64,000 nucleotides of DNA from Candidatus Magnetobacterium casense (GCF_000714715.1 NZ_JMFO01000001.1:124001-188000), one strand, 5' to 3'; numbered from the stretch's first letter, positions 17,444 to 26,318 are shown. Notes: generated from the letters alone by a model not told the origin. Made by a program: numbers and translations.

Positions 17444-18094
17444 TTAATCCGTTACAAGGAACGTCTCCAGCACCATCATCCCCTTGTAGACCCTGGCACC
17501 CCTGTCTGTAAGCACGTATGCCCTGCTTGCATCCTGCGTGATAAGGCCGCAGTCCTTCAACAGCTTGAGGTGGAATACCAACCGTGTGTGGTCAACCAGG
17601 GAGAGTTCACGATTTAGCTCCATAAAGCGCATGGACTGATGATGAACCAGCTTGATCAGCTTGCGTCTCAACGGATTTGAGATGGTGCCCAGGACGAAAT
17701 CCATATCAATGGTGCTGATTTCCTTGCCAAAGTTATTTGAACAAATCTCGCGGTTTACGATTTTTAGGAGGGTTTCAGCCCTAATGGGTTTTTGCAGATA
17801 ATCTGCCGCCCCATGTTTGATAGACTCTATGGCATCTTCAATGGAGGCCAGGTCAGTGATAATAACAACCTTGGTTCTGGGTTTTATCTTTCGAAGCTCT
17901 TTGATGGTCTCAATGGCGTTGATACCTGGCATTGCGGCATCCATCAGGATAATGTCAAAGTCGTCCACGGAGGTCTTGCTGATGGCCTCTTGTGCACTTG
18001 CGGCATCGTCTGTATAATAACCGGCAGCGGTCAGGATTTCAGTTATTCGATTCCTGACATCAGGGTCATTGTCTACAACAAGGAGCCTTTTCAT
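17444..18094 (-). CDS. Response regulator with receiver domain and C-terminal winged helix
   Basis: An N-terminal receiver domain (about residues 1-120) has MKRLLVVDNDPDV, the phospho-acceptor Asp52 in IILMDAAMPG, the Thr/Ser region VVIITD and the Lys of YLQKPIR. The C-terminal 90 residues resemble an ArsR-like winged helix (ISNPLRRKLIKLVHH, LVDHTRLVFHLKLLKDCGLI). The frame extends upstream to 18160, but ATG 18094 has an AGGTGG ribosome binding site and starts exactly at the receiver fold. No histidine kinase gene is adjacent, so it is an orphan regulator. It is likely a DNA-binding transcription factor. Confidence 0.85.
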   Translation of the reverse strand: MKRLLVVDNDPDVRNRITEILTAAGYYTDDAASAQEAISKTSVDDFDIILMDAAMPGINAIETIKELRKIKPRTKVVIITDLASIEDAIESIKHGAADYLQKPIRAETLLKIVNREICSNNFGKEISTIDMDFVLGTISNPLRRKLIKLVHHQSMRFMELNRELSLVDHTRLVFHLKLLKDCGLITQDASRAYVLTDRGARVYKGMMVLETFLVTD

Positions 18095-18498
18095 TGCCCA
18101 CCTACAGCAGGCAAGATTGTAGTGTTCGTTTGGCTGCTGCCATAAAACCCCAGATCGCAAAAACGGCTGCCGTTTATAGACTCATCATGGGATTGCTTGA
18201 TTTTTAGCCCAGAAAACCGCAGGGCAAGGCTTACTTTTGTTAAATAATTACTTATCTCCCGGGCTAAATGACATAATACACTTGTTGTACGATTAAAATT
18301 GGTTTCATCCTGCTTACCCTCACACCCCCTCACCACACCACACAGTTGAACAGCGTAAGGTATAACTTCACGTTTTTTAGTATTAAATAATCCATGTTTT
18401 CTTGCCTTCCCTGCATAATTATTTAATGACTGAAGTATATATAAAAGAGTTCACGTTTGTCAATAGGACGAAAATCCCCCCTGCTTTTTTTGCGTTTA
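18095..18498. other. AT-rich intergenic region without a recognised gene
   Basis: No convincing coding frame or RNA gene is seen. It contains the ribosome binding site and probably the promoter of the response-regulator gene. A direct repeat of TTCACGTTT occurs near 18370 and 18452. Confidence 0.4.
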
Positions 18499-18807
18499 TC
18501 ACTGGAAAGAGAAGTCTGCAAAGACGTCATTGACGTCTATCTCCAGCCCTTCAATGACCCTGGATTTGACGATTCCTTCTCCTTCGGCTGCTGAAAAGAG
18601 CTTGTATCTATCCCCTTCGATGGTAAACACCTCTATGGTTTCAAGCTCAGGGAAGACTATCCAAAATTCAGGCACCTTATAACGCTCATATATATCCCTC
18701 TTTGTCACCGTGTCTTTGACGTGAGAGCCTTTTGAGACGATTTCACACACCATGTCCGGTACGCCTCTTATCATGGGAGGGGTTAGGGGAGGGTGGTAAG
18801 TGTACAA
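18499..18807 (-). pseudogene. Uma2-family (DUF820) endonuclease gene, 5'-truncated by a repeat
   Basis: The C-terminal half of a Uma2-family PD-(D/E)XK protein is present: VPDMVCEIVSKGSHVKDTV, KRDIYERYKVPEFWIVFPEL. Family members are about 190 residues with an N-terminal half that is absent here. The first residues of the open frame (HPPLTPPMIRG) are encoded by repeat family B, which sits exactly where the N-terminal half should join. The remnant ends in a normal stop. It is probably not functional. The deletion seems to have come with the repeat. Confidence 0.65.
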
Positions 18808-18870
18808 TTATCACTACTTGTGTAGGACTACCTTTTTATATTGGGTAGTCCTGCAGTGATAGTGATATTG
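18772..18870 (+). repeat. Family B repeat, copy 1 (with long hairpin)
   Basis: The copy starts ATGGGAGGGGTTAGGGGAGG and continues with GTGGTAA, a TAC stretch and ATCACTACTTGTG. It then has AGGACTACC, a short AT loop, GGTAGTCCT and GTGATAGTGAT, which forms a long imperfect hairpin. It marks the break point of the Uma2 gene. Confidence 0.8.
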
Positions 18871-18886
18871 CCATCCCCCTCCCTTT

Positions 18887-18955
18887 ATGGGAGGGGTTAG
18901 GGGAGGGTGGTAAATTTACGATCATCACTACTTGTGCAGGACTACCTTATATTGT
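18887..18955 (+). repeat. Family B repeat, copy 2 (left half only)
   Basis: It is a direct repeat of the first 65 bases of copy 1, from ATGGGAGGGGTTAGGGGAGG to GGACTACCTT and ATATTG, with a few substitutions. It ends at the stop codon of the cNMP-binding gene; the right arm of the hairpin is missing. Confidence 0.8.
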
Positions 18956-19350
18956 TACTCGGTTTCGCCTGTCAGGCGATAGTACTTGATAGTAAGGTTG
19001 ACCAGCTTGCTGGTTGTGTCTCTCAGCCTCTCTGTGAGGGCCTTGAGGATGATGCGAAAGTCCTCGGAGGTCTTGTTGATTTCGGTGTCAAGATAGTCTT
19101 TGTCAAACAAGCCGACCTTGACGGTGCCCACCGCCACTGCCGATGCAGAGCGTGGTTGGCGGTCTATGAAACTCATGTGTCCAAAGATATCCCCTGCAGC
19201 AAGATGTGTAACCGTTAGATCAACGCCGTTGTCTTTTACATTGATCGCAACCTTACCTGAGAGGATCACATAAGTACCTTCGCCAAAGGAGCCTTGTTTA
19301 ATAATATGTTGACCATCCTCATATATCTCTGTAGTGGCTATTTTTTTCAT
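18955..19350 (-). CDS. Cyclic-nucleotide-binding (CNB) domain protein
   Basis: The 131-residue protein is a single CNB/CAP-type beta-roll: IYEDGQHIIKQGSFGEGTYVI, LSGKVAINV, LAAGDIFGHMSFIDRQPRSASAVAV. The last segment corresponds to the phosphate-binding cassette, with FGHMS followed by RSASA. No DNA-binding or kinase domain is fused, so it may be a stand-alone cNMP sensor or pump/kinase partner. The start ATG 19350 has a perfect AGGAGG ribosome binding site. A family B repeat abuts the stop codon. Confidence 0.85.
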   Translation of the reverse strand: MKKIATTEIYEDGQHIIKQGSFGEGTYVILSGKVAINVKDNGVDLTVTHLAAGDIFGHMSFIDRQPRSASAVAVGTVKVGLFDKDYLDTEINKTSEDFRIILKALTERLRDTTSKLVNLTIKYYRLTGETE

Positions 19351-19486
19351 CTCTTCCTCCTGCGTTTAAGTTTTTCTGTTGCATCCCACTGTATGCCATC
19401 CCCATACGGAGTGGGGGATAACAGGGGAGCAGTCTAATAGCGTACATTATTTTAATAGCACCGTCGATAAACACGCCTGTGGAGTA

Positions 19487-20521
19487 CTATTGATACTCAA
19501 CTCCTGTGCCCTTGATGACCTCACCTATGATGTTGGCCTGCTGGCCGGATTGGCTGAGTACCTCCAGCGCCCTTTGTGCGTCCTCCCGGTGGGTTATAAG
19601 CACGTAGCCGATCCCCATATTGAAGGTCTTAAACATCTCCTGGTTATCGACATTACCCATTTTTTGTACCAGTTGGAATATGGGTGGGACGTCCCATGAG
19701 GAGTGTCGTATGCGTATCCCATGGCCTTGGGGGAGGATGCGAGGGAGATTGCCGGTAAGCCCGCCGCCGGTTATGTGGGCCATGGCCTTGATTTTGAGGG
19801 TTTCTCTGGCGTTGAGTATGGTCTTGACGTATATCTTTGTTGGGGTCAGGAGTTCCTCACCGAGCGTCTTGCCAAGGACTGGCATGTGGGCGTTGACATC
19901 GAGCTGATTGATGTCCAGGAAGAGCCTCCGGATCAGGGAGTAGCCATTACTGTGCAGACCGGTTGAGGCAAGCCCTATGACACTGTCACCTGCCTGTATG
20001 TCGTTGGGGTCAACGACGTCACCCCTGTTGAGGATGCCAACGACAAAGCCCGATATGTCGTACTCGTTTTCGGCATAAAATCCCGGCATTTCGGCGGTCT
20101 CTCCACCCACCAGCGAGCACCCCGCCTGGAGGCAGCCCTCAGTGATACCCCTGAGGATATCCACAGCCACGGCCTTGTCCAGTCTGCCCACGGCCAGGTA
20201 GTCGAGGAAAAACAACGGCTCTGCCCCTGCCGTCAGTATATCATTTGCGCACATGGCCACCAGGTCGATCCCGATGGTGTCGTGCTTGTTGAGCATAAAG
20301 GCGAGTTTGAGTTTTGTACCCACGCCATCGGTGCTGCTGACCAACACGGGGTCATTGTACCTGGTCAGGTCTACCCTGAACAGCGAATAAAATGCACCTA
20401 TGTCACTGAGTACCTCCTTGCGAAAGGTCCTCCTGACCATCGGAGTGATTTCGTTTATAAAGTCATCGGCTTGGGCTATGTTAACGCCCGCATCTTTATA
20501 TGTAAGTGGTGTGTTGTTCAT
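19487..20521 (-). CDS. purM: Phosphoribosylformylglycinamidine cyclo-ligase (AIR synthetase)
   Basis: PurM closes the imidazole ring in purine synthesis using ATP. The protein starts with LTYKDAGVNIAQADDFI and has STDGVGTKLKLAF, DLVAMCANDIL, SLVGGETAEMPG, TGLHSNGYSL and MAHITGGGLTGNLPRILP, all family signatures. At 344 residues it is full length. It lies 13 bases downstream of rnc on the same strand, at the end of the fab block. Confidence 0.95.
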   Translation of the reverse strand: MNNTPLTYKDAGVNIAQADDFINEITPMVRRTFRKEVLSDIGAFYSLFRVDLTRYNDPVLVSSTDGVGTKLKLAFMLNKHDTIGIDLVAMCANDILTAGAEPLFFLDYLAVGRLDKAVAVDILRGITEGCLQAGCSLVGGETAEMPGFYAENEYDISGFVVGILNRGDVVDPNDIQAGDSVIGLASTGLHSNGYSLIRRLFLDINQLDVNAHMPVLGKTLGEELLTPTKIYVKTILNARETLKIKAMAHITGGGLTGNLPRILPQGHGIRIRHSSWDVPPIFQLVQKMGNVDNQEMFKTFNMGIGYVLITHREDAQRALEVLSQSGQQANIIGEVIKGTGVEYQ

Positions 20522-20534
20522 GTGTCTATGACCA

Positions 20535-21329
20535 TTATATCAGGTTCTCTTTCTTGTGCAGTGTCTGAAGTGCTGCACAGGCTGCGTTTATTTGGGCGGT
20601 TTTTTTGCTTTTGCCGGTTCCCGTTGCCAAGGGCTGGGCGTTTAGACAGACCTCGTAGACAAAGGTCTTGTTGTGGTCGTCACCGGTCTCACTCACCAGC
20701 CTATACTCGGGCAGGGTTGCAAACAGTGTCTGACTCAGCTCCTGGAGGGTTGTCTTGTAGTCGTAGGGGTGGTGTTGGTTTATGGCCTTGTTGATGGTGG
20801 AGGCGTACAGGTGTGCGATTACGTTTTTGACCACTACGTAGTCGCTGTCGAGGTAGACCGCACCGATAATGGCCTCCAGGGTATTTGCGATCAGCGAGTT
20901 TTTTTTTCTGCCACCGGTTAACTCCTCGCCCTTGCCCAGTCTGATGTATTGTCCGATATTCATCTCCAGGGCCAGTTGGGCAAGAATATCCCTTGAGACC
21001 AGGTAGGACTTCAGCTTAGACATCTCCGCCTCCGACAGGGATGCGTTTTCTCTAAAGAGTATATCCGTTATAGCCATTCCCAGAACGGCATCCCCCAGGA
21101 ACTCAAAACGCTCGTTGTAAGCGCAGCTCTTGCCGGGACTCTCGTGAAAGTAGGAGCGATGAGTCAATGCCTCTATGAGCAACCCCTTGTCTCTGAAGGT
21201 ATAGTTCAAGAGTCCTTCAAGTGTCTCAAGGCCACTATCTACTGGCTCTGACTGTATTGAGGGTTGTCCTGACTGCCCATTGGTTTGGAACTTAGGCACA
21301 GGCTTTATCGTAGAGGAGTCAGAAGTCAT
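20535..21329 (-). CDS. rnc: Ribonuclease III
   Basis: RNase III cleaves double-stranded RNA and matures rRNA. The nuclease domain has the signature NERFEFLGDAVLGMAITDILF and the C-terminal half is a dsRNA-binding domain (TLQELSQTLFATLPEYRLVSETG to CAALQTLHKK). An N-terminal extension of about 36 residues rich in Ser, Pro and Gln precedes the usual start of the domain. ATG 21329 overlaps the end of fabF by 11 bases, so translation is probably coupled. A longer frame to 21368 exists inside fabF but is unlikely. Confidence 0.92.
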   Translation of the reverse strand: MTSDSSTIKPVPKFQTNGQSGQPSIQSEPVDSGLETLEGLLNYTFRDKGLLIEALTHRSYFHESPGKSCAYNERFEFLGDAVLGMAITDILFRENASLSEAEMSKLKSYLVSRDILAQLALEMNIGQYIRLGKGEELTGGRKKNSLIANTLEAIIGAVYLDSDYVVVKNVIAHLYASTINKAINQHHPYDYKTTLQELSQTLFATLPEYRLVSETGDDHNKTFVYEVCLNAQPLATGTGKSKKTAQINAACAALQTLHKKENLI

Positions 21330-22569
21330 CCTTGTATTTCTTAAACACCAGACATGCGTTGGTACCACCGAATCCGAAGGAATTTGACAGGGCGTAGTTT
21401 ATCTCTGCCTTGCGTGCCCTGTGAGGGACGTAATCGAGGTCGCATATGGGGTCGGGCTCATCGAGATTTATGGTTGGTGCAATGATGCCATTATATATGC
21501 TGAGGGCACAGATGACCCCCTCGACACCGCCTGCTGCTCCGAGCAGATGACCTGTCATTGACTTTGTTGAGCTGATGGCCACCTTATAGGCATGTTCTTT
21601 GAAAAGGTTTTTGATGGCAATGGATTCCAGCTCATCGTTGATTTTAGTAGAGGTGCCGTGTGCGTTTATGTAGTCTATGTTTTCCGGTGCGATCTGTGCG
21701 TCATTGATGGCGGCCTTCATGCACCTGTATGCACCCTCTCCCTCGGGGGAAGGGGCGGTGATGTGGTAGGCGTCTGCGCTCATGCCGTAGCCTACTATTT
21801 CACAATATATCCTGGCGCCTCTGTCGGTGGCATGTGAGAGACTTTCTATGAGCATGACCCCGCAGCCTTCGCTCATGACAAAGCCGTCTCTGCCAAGGTC
21901 AAAGGGGCGACTTGCCTTTTGAGGGTCGTTGTTTCTGCGGGAGAGTGCCTTCATGACCGCAAAGCCCGAAATGGCCAGGGGAGTGAGCACTGACTCTGCT
22001 CCGCCGGTAAGCATGACGTCGGCATCGCCTCTCTTGATCAGCCTAAATGCCTCTCCTATGGCATGATTGCCCGATGCACACGCCGTCACAATGGCAGAAT
22101 TAGGACCCTTCATACCATACTTCATAGAGACGCTGCCGGCAGCAAGGTTTATTATCATCATGGGGATAAAGAAGGGGGAAACCTTTTTGTAGCCACCATC
22201 GAGGTATGCCTTGTAGTAGTGTTCGAGGGTTGGCAGACCTCCCATGCCAGAGCCTATGATTACGCCACAGCGGTCGGAGTTTTCCTCCGCCATTTTAAGC
22301 CCTGAGTCTTTCATAGCCATCTCTGAGGCGCCCATGGCAAAATGGATGAAGCGGTCCATCTTTTTTATTTCTTTGGGATGAATGTAGTCTTCGGGGGTAA
22401 AGTCATCCACCTCGCCGACTATCTGCACGGGAAGGTCAGGGTCGTTGAACCTGGTTACCTTGCCTATACCGCTTGTGCCCGCTAACAGGGCATTCCATGT
22501 CTTGTCTACCCCGGTACCTACAGGGGTTATCACTCCTAGTCCGGTTACTACTACCCTGTTTTTTTCCAT
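21319..22569 (-). CDS. fabF: 3-oxoacyl-ACP synthase II (FabF)
   Basis: FabF elongates acyl-ACP with malonyl-ACP. The catalytic Cys is in VTACASGNHAIGEA, the two His in NAHGTSTKIND and STKSMTGHLLGAAGG, and the C-terminal GGTNACLVFKK loop is present. The length of 416 residues is typical. It lies 9 bases after acpP in the order fabG-acpP-fabF-rnc, common in many phyla. Confidence 0.96.
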   Translation of the reverse strand: MEKNRVVVTGLGVITPVGTGVDKTWNALLAGTSGIGKVTRFNDPDLPVQIVGEVDDFTPEDYIHPKEIKKMDRFIHFAMGASEMAMKDSGLKMAEENSDRCGVIIGSGMGGLPTLEHYYKAYLDGGYKKVSPFFIPMMIINLAAGSVSMKYGMKGPNSAIVTACASGNHAIGEAFRLIKRGDADVMLTGGAESVLTPLAISGFAVMKALSRRNNDPQKASRPFDLGRDGFVMSEGCGVMLIESLSHATDRGARIYCEIVGYGMSADAYHITAPSPEGEGAYRCMKAAINDAQIAPENIDYINAHGTSTKINDELESIAIKNLFKEHAYKVAISSTKSMTGHLLGAAGGVEGVICALSIYNGIIAPTINLDEPDPICDLDYVPHRARKAEINYALSNSFGFGGTNACLVFKKYKDDF

Positions 22570-22578
22570 GACATACTG

Positions 22579-22815
22579 CTACTTATCGCCGAGTTTTTTG
22601 GTGATATAATCTATGGCGTCACATACTCGTGTGATCTTTTCGGCCTCTTCATCGGGGATTTGTACCCCAAAGGCCTCCTCAAAGGCCATTACAAGCTCCA
22701 CCGTGTCGAGTGAATCGGCCCCAAGGTCCTCTATAAACGACGCCTCCGGCTTTACCTGCCCTGGGTCTATACTCAACTGCTTTGCTATAATTGCCTTTAC
22801 CTTTTCGTCTACCAT
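22579..22815 (-). CDS. acpP: Acyl carrier protein
   Basis: This 78-residue acidic protein carries the phosphopantetheine attachment motif [10 protein letters not shown] (Ser35). It carries growing fatty-acid chains for FabG, FabF and PlsX. A GGAGGT ribosome binding site precedes ATG 22815. The 111-base gap to fabG suggests a possible extra promoter. Confidence 0.96.
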   Translation of the reverse strand: MVDEKVKAIIAKQLSIDPGQVKPEASFIEDLGADSLDTVELVMAFEEAFGVQIPDEEAEKITRVCDAIDYITKKLGDK

Positions 22816-22926
22816 TTAGATAACCTCCATCATGATGTTTCAACTCTATCGAGCTTATGTTGAATTACAATAATCATTTGTTTGTAAGAAAATAAACGGC
22901 TACAGGGGTGGTATACCCCCGCTGCT

Positions 22927-23685
22927 TTACATATACATCCCGCCATTGATGTGGATGCAGTTGCCGGTGATATAGCCAGACTGCGGGGAGGCCAGAAAGG
23001 CCACGGCATTGGCCACGTCCGTGATTTCACCGAATCTTCCCATCGGTATGGCGCCAAGCATCTCCTCCTTGACCTTATCGGGAAGGGCATCGGTCATGGC
23101 GGTAACAATGAAGCCCGGGGCAACGGCATTGACCGTCACGCCTCGCTTTGCGTACTCCTTGGCCGCCGTCTTTGTAAGTCCGATGATACCGGCCTTGGAG
23201 GCGGCATAGTTGGCCTGACCGGGGTTGCCCATGAAGGCCACCACTGAGGCTATGTTTACGATCCTGCCGTAGCGTTGCCTTGACATTATCTTTATGGCCT
23301 CCCTGCTGCACAGAAAGACGCTCTTGAGGTTTATGTTCAGTACGGCGTCCCAGTCTTCATCTTTCATGCGCAGGATCAGGGCATCTCGCGTAATCCCTGC
23401 ATTGTTTACCAGGATGTCAAGTCTGCCAAAGCGTTCAGATATGGCTGCAAAGGCCGTTTCCACCTCGGCGCCGCTGGAGACGTCAAACTTCATCGCCACG
23501 GCCTTTACTCCCTCAACGGAGCCTTCTGTTGCCGTATCTTTTTCGATCTCCCGGGCGGTTTCCTCTGCCTGCTGGAGATTTACGTCAGAGATTATGACGC
23601 TTGCACCTCTGCGCGCTAACACCCTGGCTATCTCCTTGCCAATGCCTCGTGCCGAACCGGTTATCAGAGCCACCTGTCCATTCAT
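22927..23685 (-). CDS. fabG: 3-oxoacyl-ACP reductase (FabG)
   Basis: FabG is the NADPH-dependent short-chain reductase of fatty-acid elongation. It shows the cofactor motif TGSARGIGKEIA, NNAGITRD, and the catalytic Ser-Tyr-Lys set in NIASVVAFMG and YAASKAG. It ends with the usual GMYM tail. The 252-residue length fits. An AAGGAGGT ribosome binding site lies about 14 bases before ATG 23685. Confidence 0.95.
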   Translation of the reverse strand: MNGQVALITGSARGIGKEIARVLARRGASVIISDVNLQQAEETAREIEKDTATEGSVEGVKAVAMKFDVSSGAEVETAFAAISERFGRLDILVNNAGITRDALILRMKDEDWDAVLNINLKSVFLCSREAIKIMSRQRYGRIVNIASVVAFMGNPGQANYAASKAGIIGLTKTAAKEYAKRGVTVNAVAPGFIVTAMTDALPDKVKEEMLGAIPMGRFGEITDVANAVAFLASPQSGYITGNCIHINGGMYM

Positions 23686-23900
23686 AACTATCTTATTTTA
23701 CCTCCTTATACTACTTGGAGTAATTTTAGCAAATGGACTCATAAATAATCCAGTCTTTTTTTTGCGTTGCCCTCAGGCTGGTGGTGATTACGGGCACTCA
23801 GAAGAATTTTCCTGATACCGGGCAAAAATTTCCTGCCCCTGCCTACCCTCCAACGTGCCTCACCCAGGTGTTTGCTGCATGATACCACACACTATGTCAC

Positions 23901-23916
23901 TGGCATGACAACTGCA
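23901..23916 (+). promoter_or_regulatory. Sigma-54-type (-24/-12) promoter upstream of motA
   Basis: TGGCATGACAACTGCA matches the -24/-12 consensus TGGCACGRNNNTTGCW at 14 of 16 positions, with GG and GC correctly spaced by 12 bases. The predicted start near 23928 gives a leader of about 44 bases to ATG 23972. Sigma-54 control is known for motility genes in many bacteria. Confidence 0.6.
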
Positions 23917-23971
23917 AGACCATAAGCGGTCTAAATAATTTAAACTAATCTTATACGGAGGTGCACAACAG

Positions 23972-24778
23972 ATGAAGACAACAAGGTTATTAACAGGATT
24001 TTTGATGGTGGCGGTGCTGGCGGTGGTGCTGGTGTCGCTGTTTAAGGGAATGGGGGCAGGGATGCTGCTAAACGTTGACGCATTCGTGATAGTCATTGGT
24101 GGTACGTTTGTGGGGTCCCTCATAGGGTTCCCGATGCGTAGGATCAAGGCCACGTTTGCTGACGTCATCAGTTCGTTCAGGGACAAGGGCGATAAGGACT
24201 ACATCGTCAGGGAGATTCAGGAGTGTGCGTCTATTAATCGCAATGACGGTTTGCGTGCACTTGAGGACAAGGTATCCGAGATCAGGGATGACTTCCTGCG
24301 CTTTGGTATCAACCTGGTGGTAAACAGCTACAGTGACAACGCAATCAGGGATATCATGGAAAGGGAGATGAACAACAGGCTTGTCAACCTCAACTTCAGC
24401 CAGAACGTACTAAAGACCATAGCGCGTCTGACGCCGTCGTTGGGTCTTGCCGGTACGGTGGTGAGTCTTATAAAGATGTTCAAGAGCTTGGATTCAGTTG
24501 AGACCCTGGCCCCGATGATGGCCGTTGCCTTGATGTCTACGTTCTATGGCGTGATTGCCTCAAATCTCATAGCGATACCGCTGTGTGCAAAGCTCAAGGA
24601 GCGGGCGATGATGTTGGAGGCTCATATGGCCTTGGTAATTACCGGTACCATGTGTGTGAGCGACCTGGAACACCCCACAAAAATTGAAGAGAAGCTTAGG
24701 CAGTACGACGACGTAGAAGAGGCCGTGGGCTTTAAGGGTCAGTTGAGAACGATACCGGCAAGTGGTCTCTTACGTTAA
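23972..24778 (+). CDS. motA: MotA-type flagellar stator protein
   Basis: The 268-residue protein has the MotA/TolQ/ExbB architecture: two N-terminal helices (about residues 7-24 and 33-52), a large cytoplasmic loop, and two later helices around TPSLGLAGTVVSLIKMF and LMSTFYGVIASNLIA. The Pro of LTPSLG matches the conserved stator proline. It pairs with the OmpA/MotB-like protein 31 bases downstream, so the two should form an ion-driven stator. A MotP-like sodium form is possible. Confidence 0.88.
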   Translation: MKTTRLLTGFLMVAVLAVVLVSLFKGMGAGMLLNVDAFVIVIGGTFVGSLIGFPMRRIKATFADVISSFRDKGDKDYIVREIQECASINRNDGLRALEDKVSEIRDDFLRFGINLVVNSYSDNAIRDIMEREMNNRLVNLNFSQNVLKTIARLTPSLGLAGTVVSLIKMFKSLDSVETLAPMMAVALMSTFYGVIASNLIAIPLCAKLKERAMMLEAHMALVITGTMCVSDLEHPTKIEEKLRQYDDVEEAVGFKGQLRTIPASGLLR

Positions 24779-24809
24779 GAGATTTGCCGTATAATATGAA
24801 GGATATGGG

Positions 24810-25586
24810 TTGGTTATGACAAGCAAGGCTAAAAACGGGATTGACAATACAAGGGGCATAATGAAAGCCTACCGCGCACGACTATTGGAGAGGTCGGGTT
24901 CGTCCTCGGAGGACAACCTGTGGCTGTTTACAATGACGGATGTTATGTCGCTGTTGCTGGTGTGTTTTGTCATGTTCTTTATAATAACGAACAAGCACAA
25001 GGTAACTGCTCAGGAGTCGAAGGTCCACAAGGCCGTCGTGGTTGAGACCAAGGAGGAAGGGCTGCAGAGGGACATTGAAACACCGGTCTCTGTAGCAGAC
25101 GATGCCACGGTAGACGTGCCCGTAGCAACAACCGAGGTTGCCATAACGGGCGAAATAGCCTCGCTTATCAGGGAGCTTGATCTCCAGGATGATGTCAGTG
25201 TGACAGCCATGAACAAGGACATAGTTGTAACGATGAGGGAGAATGTCAGCTTTGCCCCTGGTGCGGCCACTGTGCTTGCCCCCTCAACTCCGGTACTGGA
25301 CAACATCGCCGAAATCATCAACCGGTATCCGGGGCTTATGGTCGAAATTGACGGACACACCGATAACGTGCCGATCCGTACTGCCCTGTATCCCTCAAAC
25401 TGGGAACTCTCCGCAGCCAGGGCAACCAGCGTGCTAAGGTACTTCATCGCCAAACACGACATAGAACCCTCCAGGCTCTACGTAAAGGGCAACGCCGACA
25501 GTCGCCCCATCACCCCAAATGACACGCCGGAGCACAGGGCGCAAAACAGAAGGGTCGAAATCAGGCTCAAAGAGGTATCATCCTAA
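24810..25586 (+). CDS. motB: MotB-type flagellar stator protein (OmpA C-terminal domain)
   Basis: A single N-terminal membrane helix has LFTMTDVMSLLLVCFVMFF, where Asp44 occupies the place of the ion-carrying Asp of MotB. A linker leads to a C-terminal OmpA-like peptidoglycan-binding domain with EIDGHTDNVPIRT, WELSAARA, YVKGNADSRPI and NRRVEIRL. TTG 24810 is favoured by its distance to AAGGA, but ATG 24816 is also possible. A family A repeat with terminator-like structure follows the stop codon. Confidence 0.88.
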   Translation: MVMTSKAKNGIDNTRGIMKAYRARLLERSGSSSEDNLWLFTMTDVMSLLLVCFVMFFIITNKHKVTAQESKVHKAVVVETKEEGLQRDIETPVSVADDATVDVPVATTEVAITGEIASLIRELDLQDDVSVTAMNKDIVVTMRENVSFAPGAATVLAPSTPVLDNIAEIINRYPGLMVEIDGHTDNVPIRTALYPSNWELSAARATSVLRYFIAKHDIEPSRLYVKGNADSRPITPNDTPEHRAQNRRVEIRLKEVSS

Positions 25587-25597
25587 GACGACAACAG

Positions 25598-25670
25598 AAG
25601 AAAAGAAGGAGGGCGGTTTGTGGCAGGGGTGCCTCACCCCCTCCGCCCCTCTTTTTTTCTTCCGGTCAAA
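25598..25670 (-). repeat. Family A repeat, copy 2 (inverted), terminator-like
   Basis: On the plus strand it starts AAGAAAAGAAGGAGGGCGG, has GGCAGGGGTGCCTCACCCCC and ends CCGCCCCTCTTTTTTTCTT. AGGGCGG and CCGCCCCT can pair and are followed by a run of seven T, so this copy looks like a working intrinsic terminator for motAB. Confidence 0.75.
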
Positions 25671-25737
25671 TGCGATTACCCTGCTTCTGTCCATGGGCTT
25701 ATTGCATTCTGATTGACAGATAGTTTAGAATAAGGAC

Positions 25738-26052
25738 ATGTTTTCTATAGATTTTACATTGCCGTTGCGGCTAAAGAGGAAGACCAGCCATTGGGTGGCA
25801 ACATGTCCTGTGCTGGATATTACGACACAAGGTGACAATGAGCAAGAGGCTAAGACCAACCTGATAGAAGCCACAAATTTATTTCTCTCAACCTGTATAG
25901 AAAAAGGCACTATTGACGATGTACTCAAGGGCTGTGGATTTACACTTATACGTAAAAAAGCAACCGTTAAAGAAAGTCGATGCACAAAGAAGAATCAATA
26001 CACAGTGTCGTTACCGTTTAGGGTACGCACTCAAAGTGAGTGTCACGTCTAA
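25738..26052 (+). CDS. hicB: HicB-family antitoxin
   Basis: The 104-residue protein has the partial RNase H-like HicB fold: FSIDFTLPLRLKRKTSHWVATCPVLDITTQGDNEQEAKTNLIEAT, in which the GDNEQEA segment is the family hallmark. HicB neutralises the HicA RNase and represses the operon in known systems. The C-terminal 40 residues are basic and lack a clear helix-turn-helix. The gene overlaps the start of the toxin gene by 13 bases. The order antitoxin first is the less usual hicBA one. Confidence 0.75.
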   Translation: MFSIDFTLPLRLKRKTSHWVATCPVLDITTQGDNEQEAKTNLIEATNLFLSTCIEKGTIDDVLKGCGFTLIRKKATVKESRCTKKNQYTVSLPFRVRTQSECHV

Positions 26053-26282
26053 CACCAATTAACTGGAAAGTACTTGAGTGTATATTTCAGGAACTTGGTT
26101 TTGTATTTCATCGTCAGGATGGTTCACATCGTGCTTACTGGAAAGATGGTATTATCAGGCCAGTGATTATACCGGTTTACAATCAAATAGAGGTAGATAT
26201 TATCAAAAGTAATATGAGAACAGCCGGTCTTGACAGAGAAACATATTTTAAGTATCTCGATAGATGCAAAAAACGAAGTTAA
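26040..26282 (+). CDS. hicA: HicA-family mRNA interferase toxin
   Basis: An 80-residue double-stranded-RNA-binding-like protein with the HicA core LGFVFHRQDGSHRAYWK, where the His of GSHRAY is the catalytic residue. It probably cleaves mRNA when freed from HicB. GTG 26040 is the start and lies within hicB. The module lies just after a family A repeat and is AT-richer than motAB, which suggests horizontal gain. Confidence 0.78.
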   Translation: MSRLTPINWKVLECIFQELGFVFHRQDGSHRAYWKDGIIRPVIIPVYNQIEVDIIKSNMRTAGLDRETYFKYLDRCKKRS

Positions 26283-26318
26283 TCTTAGGGACACTCCTGC
26301 CGCTGCCCATTTATGCTG

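Noticed and set aside
18091-18336. 81-codon minus-strand frame upstream of the response regulator
   Set aside because: It overlaps the regulator start region, lacks a ribosome binding site and shows no protein-like features.
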